A stretch of DNA of 64,000 bases from Mesorhizobium huakuii (GCF_014189455.1 NZ_CP050296.1:2538001-2602000), one strand, 5' to 3'; counted from the first letter of the stretch, positions 44,225-53,702 are shown. The notes: generated by a model from the letters alone, not told the origin. Program-made: numbers and translations.

Positions 44225-44908
44225 TCAGAATTTGTAGTTAATTCTGGCGACGACAGTGTTCTCGGTCTCGCGAGCGCTGAGCACGTTGGCCGGAATCAGG
44301 CTGCTCGCGCCATCTTTCGAGCCGAAATCGTAATAGTTCCATTCAACGCCAGCGGTCCAATGGTCGGTGAAAGCATATTCAGCGCCGAGGCCTGCCGTCC
44401 AGCCGACCCTTGCCCCGCCACCAAACGACTGCGGAAAATCGGTCTCCGCGAATTTGTATTTCGTGAAGGCAACACCGGCATCGCCGTAGATCAGGAAACG
44501 GTCAACTGCGTAGCCAAGGCGTCCGCGCACCGAACCCAGATAGTCCTGCTTGGTCTCGCAGTTTGTACCTGCGGTGGTCGAACATTGGTCGTCGCCCTTG
44601 ACAGTCGAGCCTGCGAAGTCACCCTCGATGCCAATAACGAATTGGTTGATCTGATAATTGTAGCCGATCTGGCCGCCGTACACGACTCCCGACCCGTTTG
44701 TATTGAAGGGAACGAAGCCCGGAGTGCTTACTGGCGACCAACGGCTGTTATTCCATGCGCCTCCACCTTGAGCACCGACATAGAAGCCGGTCCATGAGTA
44801 TGGCATTGCGGCCACCGGCTCAACGAGGTCGGCCGCCAAGACTGGCGAAGATGCTGCCAGGAACGCAGCGGAACAGATGAGAGCGAGTTTCAATGCCGTC
44901 GTCTCCAA
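44225..44908 (-). CDS. Outer-membrane beta-barrel protein (Omp25/Omp31-like)
   Basis: 227 aa. Signal peptide (ALICSAAFLAASSPVLA-AD), then WTGFYVGAQGGGAWNN, GGQIGYNYQINQFVIGIEGDFAGS, and a terminal VVARINYKF. This is the small porin-like OMP family abundant in rhizobia and Brucella. Two cysteines (DDQCSTTAGTNCET) sit in a loop. It may alter the cell surface after acquisition of the element. Confidence 0.9.
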   Translation of the reverse strand: METTALKLALICSAAFLAASSPVLAADLVEPVAAMPYSWTGFYVGAQGGGAWNNSRWSPVSTPGFVPFNTNGSGVVYGGQIGYNYQINQFVIGIEGDFAGSTVKGDDQCSTTAGTNCETKQDYLGSVRGRLGYAVDRFLIYGDAGVAFTKYKFAETDFPQSFGGGARVGWTAGLGAEYAFTDHWTAGVEWNYYDFGSKDGASSLIPANVLSARETENTVVARINYKF

Positions 44909-45162
44909 TGACCAGGTACAGCTTTGCCCATTTTTTAGCCGAGAGTCTGCGCTACTTTTGCAACAAGTTGGAATTATTATCGAACTAACGATCGAACGCC
45001 GGCTTCCAGTCGCGGTTCCGCTCCCGCTGCTGGCCCTCGTAGTCAGGAATGCATGTGAAGAACACCGGGCGCCGATCGCGGGCCCGCTGTAAACGTTCTT
45101 GCTGTGCTGTTGCGCTTGATGTCTACTAGCCAGAAATAATTTAGTCCACAGGAACAGACCAA

Positions 45163-45999
45163 ATGATCGACGCCGTTGGAATAGGCTTGATTGGTGGTTT
45201 CTGCGTTGGCGTGCTTTGCGGTAGATCCGCTTGGGTAGCCAGGAAAGACAAGGCGGAATTGGAACAACCGTCCACTTACGAACTCAAGCGAAACGTTGAA
45301 GAGGCAGAAGGCCGTTATCTTGAGGTTCTACGCCGCGAGATGGCGAATATTCTTATGGTAAGCAACCCGGATACGATGCTCACGGCCTATGACAAGGCGT
45401 GGCGATATCAGAGGGAGATTGTCGCCGCCGATCCCGAGCGGCGCAATGCGGATCTCCATTCGATAACCCAGAAATTCAAATACTACCGAGAGTTCGAATT
45501 ACTGGGGACCAGACATTTTGTGCCGTACGAGGCAGCAATGTTCTCATTCTCTGAAGACGAGGTGGCGGATAGGTACGTTGAGATTTCAAAAATGTTGATC
45601 TTGCGCCGTACGATATTCGGTGGAGAAAAGACGAATCAGGTGTTTGATGACCAAGAATATGAAGTCCTGTCCAAGTCCGTTAGGGCGCAAAAGGACCGAG
45701 CTTTCAGAGCGAAAATAGAACACGCCATGGCTCGGTTCTATGCTTTTTCGTCGGGTTATGATCAGAGCCCAGGCGCGACCAATGCGCCGCGACCAGAATT
45801 CGACATGGGTGATGTATCGGTTTTCAGGCTTAGGTCTGCGAGTTTTACGCCTGAGAATGAAAACGGCATCGTGTTTAAACTCACAGGCGAATATGCGGTC
45901 TACACAACTTTCCATGATCACGAACGCTGTCGCACCTACCAGTCATATTATCGGAGCAACGCGTCGTTCGGCGAGCGCCAGGCCCTCGAAATGCGTTGA
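45163..45999 (+). CDS. Membrane-anchored hypothetical protein
   Basis: 278 aa. One N-terminal helix (GIGLIGGFCVGVLCG) anchors a soluble domain rich in aromatic and charged residues (FKYYREFELLGTRHF, YEVLSKSVRAQKDRAFRAK). No motif recognised. AT-richer than neighbours, suggesting a separate origin. Confidence 0.6.
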   Translation: MIDAVGIGLIGGFCVGVLCGRSAWVARKDKAELEQPSTYELKRNVEEAEGRYLEVLRREMANILMVSNPDTMLTAYDKAWRYQREIVAADPERRNADLHSITQKFKYYREFELLGTRHFVPYEAAMFSFSEDEVADRYVEISKMLILRRTIFGGEKTNQVFDDQEYEVLSKSVRAQKDRAFRAKIEHAMARFYAFSSGYDQSPGATNAPRPEFDMGDVSVFRLRSASFTPENENGIVFKLTGEYAVYTTFHDHERCRTYQSYYRSNASFGERQALEMR

Positions 46000-46076
46000 T
46001 CCGATATCTCCTGAGCAGGGTGCGAACGGCGCTAGCGGGGGCCGAAATGTCAGGCTTTGACAAGTAAACAGCAACC

Positions 46077-46439
46077 TTAATTCACCGCCGGCCCCGCTCC
46101 GGTGAATGTTTCGGCCCGAAGGCCGGAAATGCTCTCCAGGGTTTCAATAGTGCGATCAATCAGGTGGTGGACGCACTCGGTCGCCATGCGCTCGCCAGCA
46201 TCATTAACAGATGCGAATGCCAACGGTAGCAAGGTGCGCGCCGTGGCCGCAAAGGCCAGTGCGTCGGCCGGGGTTTCAGATCGTGAACCAATCAGGCTAA
46301 CCAGCAACTTCAGCAGGTGATCGCCCTGCGTTGGCGCACCCAGGGAATTTAGCCGAACCGCCGAAGCCATCTCCTGCGCTACGCTGGTTGCCCGTCGAAG
46401 ATCTCCGCTGGCAGTCGGTCGCTGAAGCTCGTCATTCAT
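46077..46439 (-). CDS. Small helical phage-associated protein
   Basis: 120 aa, last gene of the phage block. Helical throughout (SVAQEMASAVRLNSL ... LLKLLVSLIGS). It overlaps the end of the preceding gene by 8 bp. Unknown. Confidence 0.55.
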   Translation of the reverse strand: MNDELQRPTASGDLRRATSVAQEMASAVRLNSLGAPTQGDHLLKLLVSLIGSRSETPADALAFAATARTLLPLAFASVNDAGERMATECVHHLIDRTIETLESISGLRAETFTGAGPAVN

Positions 46440-46707
46440 AAGCGCCTCCGGTAATGTTACGGATCGTTTCGTTTGCGCAGGCCACGAGATCGGCATAAGC
46501 GCGCCGGGCGGCCACTGCCTCGCACGTGTATCGACCGTGCTTGTACTGGCCGTGAGCGGACCCCTTGGGTGCTCCAGCTCGCGCTCCATGCATGCGGCAG
46601 ACTTGTTTTCCCCGAACAGCAGGAGCCTGACACTTCACGCCACTGCGCTTGCTCTTGGCGTGGCACCTCGGGGCAGCGTGGGCGCTTTGCATGCGGTTAC
46701 CGGTCAT
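46432..46707 (-). CDS. HGARxGAPKG-motif phage-associated protein
   Basis: 91 aa. Motif CRMHGARAGAPKGSAHGQYKHGRYT with upstream CHAKSKRSGVKCQAPA. Rhizobial phage regions often encode a protein of this form beside the gene upstream, possibly zinc-binding through its cysteines. Overlaps its neighbours on both sides, so it is translationally linked. Confidence 0.68.
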   Translation of the reverse strand: MTGNRMQSAHAAPRCHAKSKRSGVKCQAPAVRGKQVCRMHGARAGAPKGSAHGQYKHGRYTCEAVAARRAYADLVACANETIRNITGGAYE

Positions 46708-47380
46708 TTTCTTGACCCACCCCACCCCCGTGGGCGACGTTGCCAACAATGGCTTGCCCACCCTTCTCGACGGTGACGCGCTCCACAATGACTCGCTGCT
46801 CGCCCTTGCTGCGATAGCGCTTCAACGCCTCTACCTGGGCCGAGAAGGTGCGTGCGAGCTTGTTGAACGTCTTCTCTGCGCTGTCCTGCTGCGGAATGGT
46901 GTCTACGTTCGCAAGCCGCCTGGCGAAGGTCATTGTCGCCATATGCACCGCTGCCATCTGGGCGGCCAGCATCGCCTCGACCTGGTCCTGAGGTGCAATG
47001 CCGCCAACGATTGCAAGGGCGAAGTTGGTGCCGGATTCGTCCACTACCTGGCCTTGGCTGCCGATGTTGACCAGTTGCCCGATCATGCCTTTTGCGAAAT
47101 CGTCGCTGGTGGTGCCCATTGCTTCCTTCAGCAGAGCGCAGCCGACATCTTGGTCGGGATGGTCGTTCGTTATCTGGATGCCGGAAACCTTGATCCGGGG
47201 TACGACGGGCGCCTTTCTGCGCCGAGCATAGTGCTTGGCCAGTGTTGCCTTTTCGCGCTCAGCCTTCTCGGGCGAGATGGCCGGCACTGACATATCGGCG
47301 CCATTCTGGGGCGAGGCGGCGGGTTGTTTCTTGAGCGGAACGACCGTGTTCAAAGACGTATCTCCGTGAAGGCCAATCAT
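46697..47380 (-). CDS. Phage-associated protein of unknown function
   Basis: 227 aa. The C-terminus (EALKRYRSKGEQRVIVERVTVEKGGQAIVGNV) is a recurrent feature of rhizobial prophage and prophage-like loci, next to HGGAPKG proteins as here. The middle is helical (VEAMLAAQMAAVHMATMTFARRLANV). Unknown function; probably packaging-region associated. Confidence 0.68.
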   Translation of the reverse strand: MIGLHGDTSLNTVVPLKKQPAASPQNGADMSVPAISPEKAEREKATLAKHYARRRKAPVVPRIKVSGIQITNDHPDQDVGCALLKEAMGTTSDDFAKGMIGQLVNIGSQGQVVDESGTNFALAIVGGIAPQDQVEAMLAAQMAAVHMATMTFARRLANVDTIPQQDSAEKTFNKLARTFSAQVEALKRYRSKGEQRVIVERVTVEKGGQAIVGNVAHGGGVGQENDR

Positions 47381-47396
47381 TTTGACGTGAGGTGTG

Positions 47397-47870
47397 TCAC
47401 TTTCCGCCCGGGAGGCCCCTTGTGGCTCCGTCCACGGCTGCGAGCAGACTCCCGATTGAAGTTTCGACCGTGCCTGACAGCTCGGTCATTACCTTGTTGC
47501 CGTATTTCTTGGGCCGCATGCGCTCCGCAACCCATTTGCGAGTATCGACGCGGAGGCGCGACCGCTGGATATGCTCGCTGTTGACCTGCTGATAGGTCGA
47601 TCCGTCCGCATTTTCCTTGGTGCTGAAATCGTTGCTGCCATCGTCGGCGATATCCACCATGTCATCGACGTGAATGTCGGCTTGGATCTCACGCGCACGC
47701 GTGTACTGGTCACAAAATTCGGAGCGATCTGGATCGAGTAGCCAGCGCAGCACTGTTGTCTTAGAGGGCATGTCGTCCGCAAGGCAGATCGAACGAAGGC
47801 TTTTCCCCTCCGCCAACCTTTCGCAGATTGCGGTGGCTATCTCATTGGTGAATTCACTTGGTCTGGCCAT
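47397..47870 (-). CDS. Terminase small subunit-like protein
   Basis: 157 aa. The N-terminal HTH (IATAICERLAEGKSLRSICLADDMPSKTTVLRWL) followed by FCDQYTRAREIQADIHVDDMVDIADD and RSRLRVDTRKWVAERMRPKKYG is the Sf6-type TerS pattern. TerS recognises packaging sites and hands DNA to TerL. No TerL gene is visible nearby, the main oddity. The start at 47870 follows AAGGAAC. Confidence 0.82.
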   Translation of the reverse strand: MARPSEFTNEIATAICERLAEGKSLRSICLADDMPSKTTVLRWLLDPDRSEFCDQYTRAREIQADIHVDDMVDIADDGSNDFSTKENADGSTYQQVNSEHIQRSRLRVDTRKWVAERMRPKKYGNKVMTELSGTVETSIGSLLAAVDGATRGLPGGK

Positions 47871-47963
47871 TCTCAGTTCCTTGTCGCCTTTACGGAGTAT
47901 TGAAACGCGCGTTCTCGACTCTTCCAAATCCTGACGGCATGATCCTCTTTTCAGGAGAAGCGA

Positions 47964-48194
47964 ATGGACTGGAAACCGACCGACGAAGGTGCGGGGCTCT
48001 TCGGGGCGCTATACGCGATAATCTTTTCGCTGATCGAACAGGGGGCGATCGACGAGCAGAAACTGAAAGGAAGCTTGCAGGTCATATTGGACGATATGCC
48101 GTCAGAACTACGAGCAGGGCCGCACGGATTCTTCCTAGAAAAGCTGGTGAAGCATGTCGGGTCGCAAAACGGCAATCCGCTGAAACTTCACTGA
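47964..48194 (+). CDS. Small hypothetical protein
   Basis: 76 aa with CAGGAGAAGCG before ATG. Helical (GLFGALYAIIFSLIEQGAIDEQKLKGSL). Divergent from TerS. Unknown. Confidence 0.6.
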   Translation: MDWKPTDEGAGLFGALYAIIFSLIEQGAIDEQKLKGSLQVILDDMPSELRAGPHGFFLEKLVKHVGSQNGNPLKLH

Positions 48195-48258
48195 AAACAA
48201 CATTGGGCCGCGTTGACTGGATCACCTTCATCTCTTTCCGATTCATCGATTCTCTCCT

Positions 48259-48519
48259 ATGTTCTCGGCCATGATCCCGAGATGGCTTTACTACGCGCTC
48301 TGCCTTGCCGTTTTTATTCCGATGATGTGGGTCGTCGGGCTTGTCCTTCGGCCCATCACCAATTGGACCTCCCAGGCGTTTGGCTGGCCCGGTTTCGGCG
48401 TGATGATTGCGGCATTCGTCGCCATGATGGCTGTTGGCTATATCCGCAATCGACGTGCCGGCCGCCTACCATGGCAATTGGAAGCTGCGCGTCGGGCGAG
48501 GCACGATAGCGGGCGCTAG
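48259..48519 (+). CDS. Two-helix membrane protein
   Basis: 86 aa with two hydrophobic helices (YYALCLAVFIPMMWVVGLVL and FGVMIAAFVAMMAVGYI). Converges on, and overlaps by 54 bp, the large phage protein. Could be holin-like in size and topology, but nothing else supports that. Confidence 0.5.
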   Translation: MFSAMIPRWLYYALCLAVFIPMMWVVGLVLRPITNWTSQAFGWPGFGVMIAAFVAMMAVGYIRNRRAGRLPWQLEAARRARHDSGR

Positions 48520-50910
48520 TGTCTGCCCATTTGCGCCACCCTCCATCATCATAGCCCGCGCAATCATCTTGGCTTTCTCGCTCATAGCGGACGCTACAGG
48601 CGACGACCGTTCATAGGCGAGGAGCGCGTCCATAACGTTCTTTTGTGCTGGTGACGTAAGAACCTGCGCCATGCTCGACCTAGCGACGGTATTGGCTGCC
48701 GCGCGTCCGGAGTTGATTGCATCTGCCACCATGCGGGAGCCCTTCCCGGCAAGCCAACTCACCGGAAGGCCGGCCACAGATCCTAGAACCGGTGGCAAAC
48801 CGAGGGAGGTTGCAAGTTGCTCGCCAATGAGGACACCGGAAAGAGCCCCACCGCCATGTCCGCCCGCTGCCGCTCCTGCCTGGTTGAGCAACTTCGGTTG
48901 CGGAATATCCGCATCGGCCGCAGTGGCCATCGCGGTCTTTGAGCCGTTCAAAGCGGCATTGTTCGTCGCCTGCATTGCGGCTTGGCTGTCGAGTTCCTTG
49001 AGTAGGCTATCGGTCTGCGGATCGCCGATTACCTGCCTCAGCTTCTGAGTGGCATAGCCGTTTTCGTTCGCAAGGCGCGTCTTGACGCCGGCCGCATCGG
49101 TTCGCGCTTGGCCCATGGTGTCCGTCAGCGCCTTGCGCGTGCCGAGTTGGAAAGCGTCCTTCTCGGGCTGAGACATCGAGGCCAGGCGGGACTCAAGCAA
49201 ATCTGGATCGTAGACTTTGCCATCCACCCGTGGGGCAAAGATCGAGCGGCCATTTTCGAAAGCGTTTTCGATGCTCTTGTCGGACGCATACTGAGAGCGG
49301 GCCGCAGCATACTCGGGATTCGCCGCGTCCATCTGGTTCAAGAGCTTCGTCCTGACGCCCCACAGGGCGCGCGCCTGCGCGTTGTCGCCGCTGCGGAAGG
49401 CAGACGAAGCCGCATCATCAATCGCGTCCTGTGCGCGGTGCAGGACCTCCAGGCTGCCTTTGCTGAAGTTATTGCCGGCGATGTAGCTGCGAGCCTTCAG
49501 GAGAGCGCTGGAAATAGGATCCATCGCATTCCCCGCCATCTGGCTTGGAACAACCTGCGAGTCAATCTGCGCGATCACAGGAGTTACATCGATCGGCGTC
49601 GTATTCGCTGCTGCCTTCGCGTAATTTGCCGCGCCGTTTGCCGCCGTGGTCGCCTTGAGGGCGCTCATTTGCGCAGGAGCGTTGATATCCGGCCCAGCTG
49701 CGGAATCCACCGCGGAATTGATGCGTGGTGCGAATTGGTCCGCTCTGGCCGCGAGGTTCTGAGCCATCTGAGGCGAAACGTCGGTCTCAGTCGTCGCCAT
49801 ACGAGCCGCGAGGCCTTGCGCGGCTGGCCCGGTGTCAGCCAACACTGCACCCGGCCCGAGATCCGCCTGTTTCTGTAGAGCGGAGGACACGGTGTCGCCT
49901 TGTCGAGCAAGGTTGGCCACAAGGGATTTCGCGGCTTGTCCCGGGACAATTCCCCCGTGCATCAAGCCGTAGTAAGCGTCGATGACCTTTCGCGCGCCCG
50001 CGCCGACGAGTTTTCCTACGACAGATCCAACCGGAACAGCTGCAACGCCGAGTCCGCCACCCCATTCGCCGCCTGTCTTCGCGCCTGCCAGGCGATTGCC
50101 GGGGTCGGCACTCAGAGCGCCTTGGATAGCGCCCATGCCGGCACCTACAACGCCGTTTGCACCCAGCACCGGCAAGATGCCCCCGCCAAGGATCCGCGCG
50201 CCTGAGGACGCCAGTGCGGCACCGCCAAGACCCGGAAGCAAAGCGCCCGCCAACTGTCCACCTGCTGAAAGATAAGGGTGTTCCGCAAACTGGCGATCCA
50301 GCACCTGTTTTTGAGCGGCTTGATTTACATCGTAGTTATCCTGAAAATTGTTCCCTTTGGCCGCCGCGATAGCCGCAGCAGCAGCTGAAACCGCCTCGTC
50401 GCCGCCGCCAAGGGAAACGCCCTGGAATGTGGGGGCGAGGGCGCGCGTACTGTCGAGCCCAGAACTGGCTCGCTTGAGCAGCGCCATATCCTGAATAGCC
50501 GTGTTTCGGTCGCCGCCATTGTCGCTCGGACGAACGATTGAGAGGTCCGGCCGATCGGAGATTGAGTCCGTGGTAGCGCCATGGATGATGACGCCCGGAG
50601 GCGGAGCACCATATGGCTCGGCAAACGGATCATGGTCGACTGGTACGAGCTTGAAGCCGGGAGGCGGAGCAGGAATGTCCGGACCTTGGCCGCTCGACGA
50701 GTTGCCATCGGCAGGCGCCGACTGGAGAACAAAGCCGGGCGGAGGCGCGGGAATATTTTGCGGCGCCCAAGGGTCGTGGTCGACCGGAACAAGCCTGGGA
50801 GAGCCGACGACAGGAGACCCGCTCCACCACTGATCGCTGTCATTCGCCGACGCCGGAGTTGTCGGCACCTGCGGCACTACAACAGGCGAAGAGTCCCACC
50901 AGTTGGCCAT
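48466..50910 (-). CDS. Large phage-type structural or DNA-ejection-like protein
   Basis: 814 aa. N-terminus has repeated Pro-rich units (PAPPPGFVLQ and PAPPPGFKLV) and LVPVDHDP repeats; the middle has hydrophobic glycine-rich segments (GGQLAGALLPGLGGAALA, GANGVVGAGMGAIQGAL) with potential membrane-penetrating character; the rest is helical. This matches the composition of internal ejection proteins in podovirus-like loci. The start at 50910 sits just after the RHH gene. The substrate or partner cannot be named. Confidence 0.6.
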   Translation of the reverse strand: MANWWDSSPVVVPQVPTTPASANDSDQWWSGSPVVGSPRLVPVDHDPWAPQNIPAPPPGFVLQSAPADGNSSSGQGPDIPAPPPGFKLVPVDHDPFAEPYGAPPPGVIIHGATTDSISDRPDLSIVRPSDNGGDRNTAIQDMALLKRASSGLDSTRALAPTFQGVSLGGGDEAVSAAAAAIAAAKGNNFQDNYDVNQAAQKQVLDRQFAEHPYLSAGGQLAGALLPGLGGAALASSGARILGGGILPVLGANGVVGAGMGAIQGALSADPGNRLAGAKTGGEWGGGLGVAAVPVGSVVGKLVGAGARKVIDAYYGLMHGGIVPGQAAKSLVANLARQGDTVSSALQKQADLGPGAVLADTGPAAQGLAARMATTETDVSPQMAQNLAARADQFAPRINSAVDSAAGPDINAPAQMSALKATTAANGAANYAKAAANTTPIDVTPVIAQIDSQVVPSQMAGNAMDPISSALLKARSYIAGNNFSKGSLEVLHRAQDAIDDAASSAFRSGDNAQARALWGVRTKLLNQMDAANPEYAAARSQYASDKSIENAFENGRSIFAPRVDGKVYDPDLLESRLASMSQPEKDAFQLGTRKALTDTMGQARTDAAGVKTRLANENGYATQKLRQVIGDPQTDSLLKELDSQAAMQATNNAALNGSKTAMATAADADIPQPKLLNQAGAAAGGHGGGALSGVLIGEQLATSLGLPPVLGSVAGLPVSWLAGKGSRMVADAINSGRAAANTVARSSMAQVLTSPAQKNVMDALLAYERSSPVASAMSEKAKMIARAMMMEGGANGQTLAPAIVPRPTRSFQLPW

Positions 50911-50911
50911 C

Positions 50912-51052
50912 TTAGAGGGCGCCCGTTTCGCACAATTTGCCAGCACGACGGATCAGCTCGCTTAGCGTCATGTGACGAGAGCGGGCGACTGCGAAAAGGT
51001 GGCGCTTTTCCTCAGGGGACATTCGCACAATGATCTGATCAGTCAGGCGCAT
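50912..51052 (-). CDS. 46-aa ribbon-helix-helix protein
   Basis: MRLTDQIIVRMSPEEKRHLF then a helix SRHMTLSELIRRAGK: a compact RHH/CopG-type DNA-binding fold. Its start overlaps the end of the tail-assembly gene by 10 bp. Possibly regulates the phage block. Confidence 0.65.
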   Translation of the reverse strand: MRLTDQIIVRMSPEEKRHLFAVARSRHMTLSELIRRAGKLCETGAL

Positions 51053-51576
51053 TGAGGTGTTTCCTTACGGCGCGAGGATAGTTGAGGGGTTGAGGTCGCC
51101 GGGGACTGCTGACCACCGAGCTTTACCGCTCGCAGGTCAGCGATGGTTTTTGCGGCCTCGATCGCCGGCAATTGGGTGATGTCGCGCAGGCGCTGCTTTT
51201 CGGCAGAGACCACGGCCAATGCTGCAGTGTCCCCGGCTTCCATGGCCTTGAACGCGTCGATATCTTTTTCTGCGAGGACCGGCGCACGTTCCGCCCGTAG
51301 GCGCTGTCTGGTGACTTCCCTGGCCTTCTCCAGATCGACCACAATCTTACCGTCAGCGACAGTCCATGCATTGCGGAAATCATGGTGATCAACCGGGAAA
51401 TCGGTCAACTCGCAGCGATGCCACGAAACCGCCTTCAGGCCGATGGCGGCCCAGGTCTCGGTATTTTGGTCGACTTGCACCTGGATCTCCTCATCGGCCG
51501 ATCCGCCGAAAAGCTGCATCCGGCCAACGCTTCCGTCCTGAAAGCTGACCGCGACTATTGCCGAAGCATCCATCAT
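51043..51576 (-). CDS. Tail-fibre assembly-like protein
   Basis: 177 aa. N-terminal beta-rich part, a middle PVDHHDFRNAWTVADGKIVVDLEKAREVTRQRLR, then ALAVVSAEKQRLRDITQLP. The DLEKARE... KQRLRDI pattern is common in tail-fibre assembly chaperones. The ATG overlaps the stop of the upstream gene (ATGA). Confidence 0.65.
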   Translation of the reverse strand: MMDASAIVAVSFQDGSVGRMQLFGGSADEEIQVQVDQNTETWAAIGLKAVSWHRCELTDFPVDHHDFRNAWTVADGKIVVDLEKAREVTRQRLRAERAPVLAEKDIDAFKAMEAGDTAALAVVSAEKQRLRDITQLPAIEAAKTIADLRAVKLGGQQSPATSTPQLSSRRKETPQCA

Positions 51577-51923
51577 TGCGTCCCCCATCCGGCCACATGC
51601 CAAGCCGTAGGATCGGCGGCCAAGTTGGTTGTTGCCGTGTTATCGATGCAGTCGATTGCCACGCTGCCCGCCGCCTGCGCTGCGTTTCTGATATTGGTGC
51701 GCCGCGCATTGGCAACGGCGTAGGTTGTCGCCGTAAGTTCGGCCGCGCATTGACAGCACCAGTTGGCCGTCGAAAAGGCCGTCGTCAGTGTGACGGTCAG
51801 AATGCCTAAGCCAGTATCGGTGATGCTGCCAACATTGAAGCTAGCGGCGTTCGTCGGCACGCCAGCGGAAACCGTGGCCTTGATCCAGAAGCCGGCGAGG
51901 TCGTCTGATTTGAAGGCGCCCAT
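51573..51923 (-). CDS. Phage tail-region protein
   Basis: 116 aa, beta-rich (ATVSAGVPTNAASFNVGSITDTG), with Asn/Ala-rich repeats. Overlaps the tail fibre stop by one base and the assembly gene start by four. Likely part of the receptor-binding module. Confidence 0.55.
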   Translation of the reverse strand: MGAFKSDDLAGFWIKATVSAGVPTNAASFNVGSITDTGLGILTVTLTTAFSTANWCCQCAAELTATTYAVANARRTNIRNAAQAAGSVAIDCIDNTATTNLAADPTAWHVAGWGTQ

Positions 51924-52945
51924 TAGAAGTAATTCCCTCCAAGCCTAGCCACGCCGGCAACGCTCCCGGGGAAATAAGTAATGGCGGCGCCATTGGTGAA
52001 GATCGCGCCGCCAGTGAGGGCGTCATACCTCTGACCCGTTGCGGACCCAGAAAAAGCGCTGGAGAAGCAATCGATATCACCAGCCCGCCCGGCTCGGACA
52101 AAGACATCGGAGAATGCTGGCGTGCCTGATAGCGTGACGGTTATGCCATTAGCCACAACGCTGCCGTTTACTGCAGCCATATGATACTGCGCATTGCCGA
52201 CGATCGAATATGCACCGGTAGCCTGGCATTTGCCGCCGAAGGCGAAAATATGACCCTCGGCGCACGTTCCGAAGCGAATATTCTGATACTGGATAAGCCC
52301 GCTCGTCGATGACAGATGGATGCCCGTCGTCGTCGACCGCAATTCCATGTCGCGGACACTCCACGTTTGCCCGCTGGCATTGGTGAAGCAATTTGCGCCG
52401 GTCGTGCTGATAATCACATTTCCGGGGGTGGCGTTGTTGCCTTTAATTACTGGCGGCAAGGAACCGAGATAGGGAGGAAGGGAAGTACCGGCAGTGTATG
52501 TCCCGTCAACAACCTGTACGAACGCCTGAAAAGTAGAGCAATCAAGCGCAGCGATAACGTTGGCGGCCTTTTGGATGGTCAGGAAAGCGCCGCCCGCGCT
52601 GTTGACAAGACCGGTGTTGCTGTCATTGCCGTCGGTTCGGACATAGTAGGTGCGAGCAGCAGTAAGGACTTCTCGGGCGGTAGCCTTGGCAACGAATGTC
52701 GTATCGACGTAATTCTTCGTTGCGGCATCCTGGGCCCCAGACGGGTCAGCCGCATTGACGACACGAAACCCGCCCATCGGGAGGTTGGCGCCCATTGCCT
52801 TGACGCCGGAGATAGGCAGCGAGCCGGTAATCTCGTTGCCGATGTCGGCCGCAAGCGCATTATAGGGCGTGCTCTGGATGAGCGTGTTCGGCACGCCTGC
52901 GGTGCCCGCCGGCTGCACAAACACCCCGGAAGAACTGCGGGGCAT
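51923..52945 (-). CDS. Tail-fibre/right-handed beta-helix protein
   Basis: 340 aa. A collar-like N-terminus (GFRVVNAADPSGAQDAATKNYVD) of the kind repeated in tail fibres, then YYVRTDGNDSNTGLVNSAGGAFLTIQKA, the entry of a pectate-lyase-like beta-helix (GNVIISTTGANCF, GIHLSSTSGLIQYQN). Presumably a receptor-binding or depolymerising tail protein. Confidence 0.78.
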   Translation of the reverse strand: MPRSSSGVFVQPAGTAGVPNTLIQSTPYNALAADIGNEITGSLPISGVKAMGANLPMGGFRVVNAADPSGAQDAATKNYVDTTFVAKATAREVLTAARTYYVRTDGNDSNTGLVNSAGGAFLTIQKAANVIAALDCSTFQAFVQVVDGTYTAGTSLPPYLGSLPPVIKGNNATPGNVIISTTGANCFTNASGQTWSVRDMELRSTTTGIHLSSTSGLIQYQNIRFGTCAEGHIFAFGGKCQATGAYSIVGNAQYHMAAVNGSVVANGITVTLSGTPAFSDVFVRAGRAGDIDCFSSAFSGSATGQRYDALTGGAIFTNGAAITYFPGSVAGVARLGGNYF

Positions 52946-52947
52946 TG

Positions 52948-53280
52948 CTACACCGTCTCCGGTGCAAGAATCTCGGCGGGATCTAGGCCGAGAGATTGGA
53001 TCACCTTCACGGTGTCGGGGTCGTCGGAATAGACTGCCGGCCGACACGGCACGTACCAGCGTGCAAACATAACTGGATTGGCCATCAGTTCGGCAAATGC
53101 TTCTGCCCACTTTCCAGCGGCAATGACCCTGTCCTGGGCCGTTGATTTCAGGACGGTGCGCTTAAGCCTCTCGCCCTTCTGGGGCGCGTAGTCTGCCGCC
53201 ACGACTCGGTATTCCCCATTTTTGAAATGCAAATCAACACCGAGCCGATCCCAGTTCCAGTGAGTCCCAATTAGCCGCAA
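52948..53280 (-). CDS. Phage-type hypothetical protein
   Basis: 110 aa from a TTG (53280) without a clear RBS. Aromatic and charged (GTHWNWDRLGVDLHFKNG, NPVMFARWYVPCRPAVYS). Two bases before the tail-fibre start, so co-translated. Unknown. Confidence 0.5.
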   Translation of the reverse strand: MRLIGTHWNWDRLGVDLHFKNGEYRVVAADYAPQKGERLKRTVLKSTAQDRVIAAGKWAEAFAELMANPVMFARWYVPCRPAVYSDDPDTVKVIQSLGLDPAEILAPETV

Positions 53281-53702
53281 ATTCGTAATGACAGCACCCT
53301 AGCCGAAAACAGCCTGTCATGCAAATTTAGCCAATTATTTCAATGGCTTGTCCTAGTGTGTCTTTGGGTATCCCACCGTATCCCCGGGTGTCCATTCCGG
53401 ACGGAAGCCTTGGGCGCGCGGTGTCAAAAACGCAAAAATATTCCTAAAATCACACGCACTCGCAAATAGTTTTCGAAGTCTAGACACCAAACTTGAGAAA
53501 TGGATTAGCGTCCGGAGCACCGGGAATTAGGGAAACTGTCTGCACGGCATATCCTCTGGCCAATGCACTTATCGTTAACGATTGGTGCAGGGCACTGCGC
53601 GAAGTGAGGATTTGTTAACCATTCGATGTCAGCTTCGGCCACTACTCAGCGCTCACGGTCTCAGGCAGTCCACGAGCCGCCGTCACCCCAGAAGGCAATA
53701 AG
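53281..53702. promoter_or_regulatory. Upstream region of the ctrA homologue
   Basis: No gene. AT-richer than the flanks. A CtrA-type half-site TTAACCAT is at 53615-53622, 81 bp before the start, and another TTAACG at 53575-53580. I saw no GANTC methylation site close to the start. Repeated GGGTATCC-like words occur near 53370-53390. Confidence 0.5.
53615..53622 (+). promoter_or_regulatory. CtrA-type binding half-site
   Basis: TTAACCAT matches the CtrA half-site of alphaproteobacteria and lies directly upstream of the island ctrA homologue, allowing auto- or cross-regulation by the host CtrA. Confidence 0.5.

Noticed and set aside
48259..48519. Holin call for the two-helix protein
   Set aside because: Size and helices fit, but there is no adjacent endolysin or spanin, and it converges on the structural gene.
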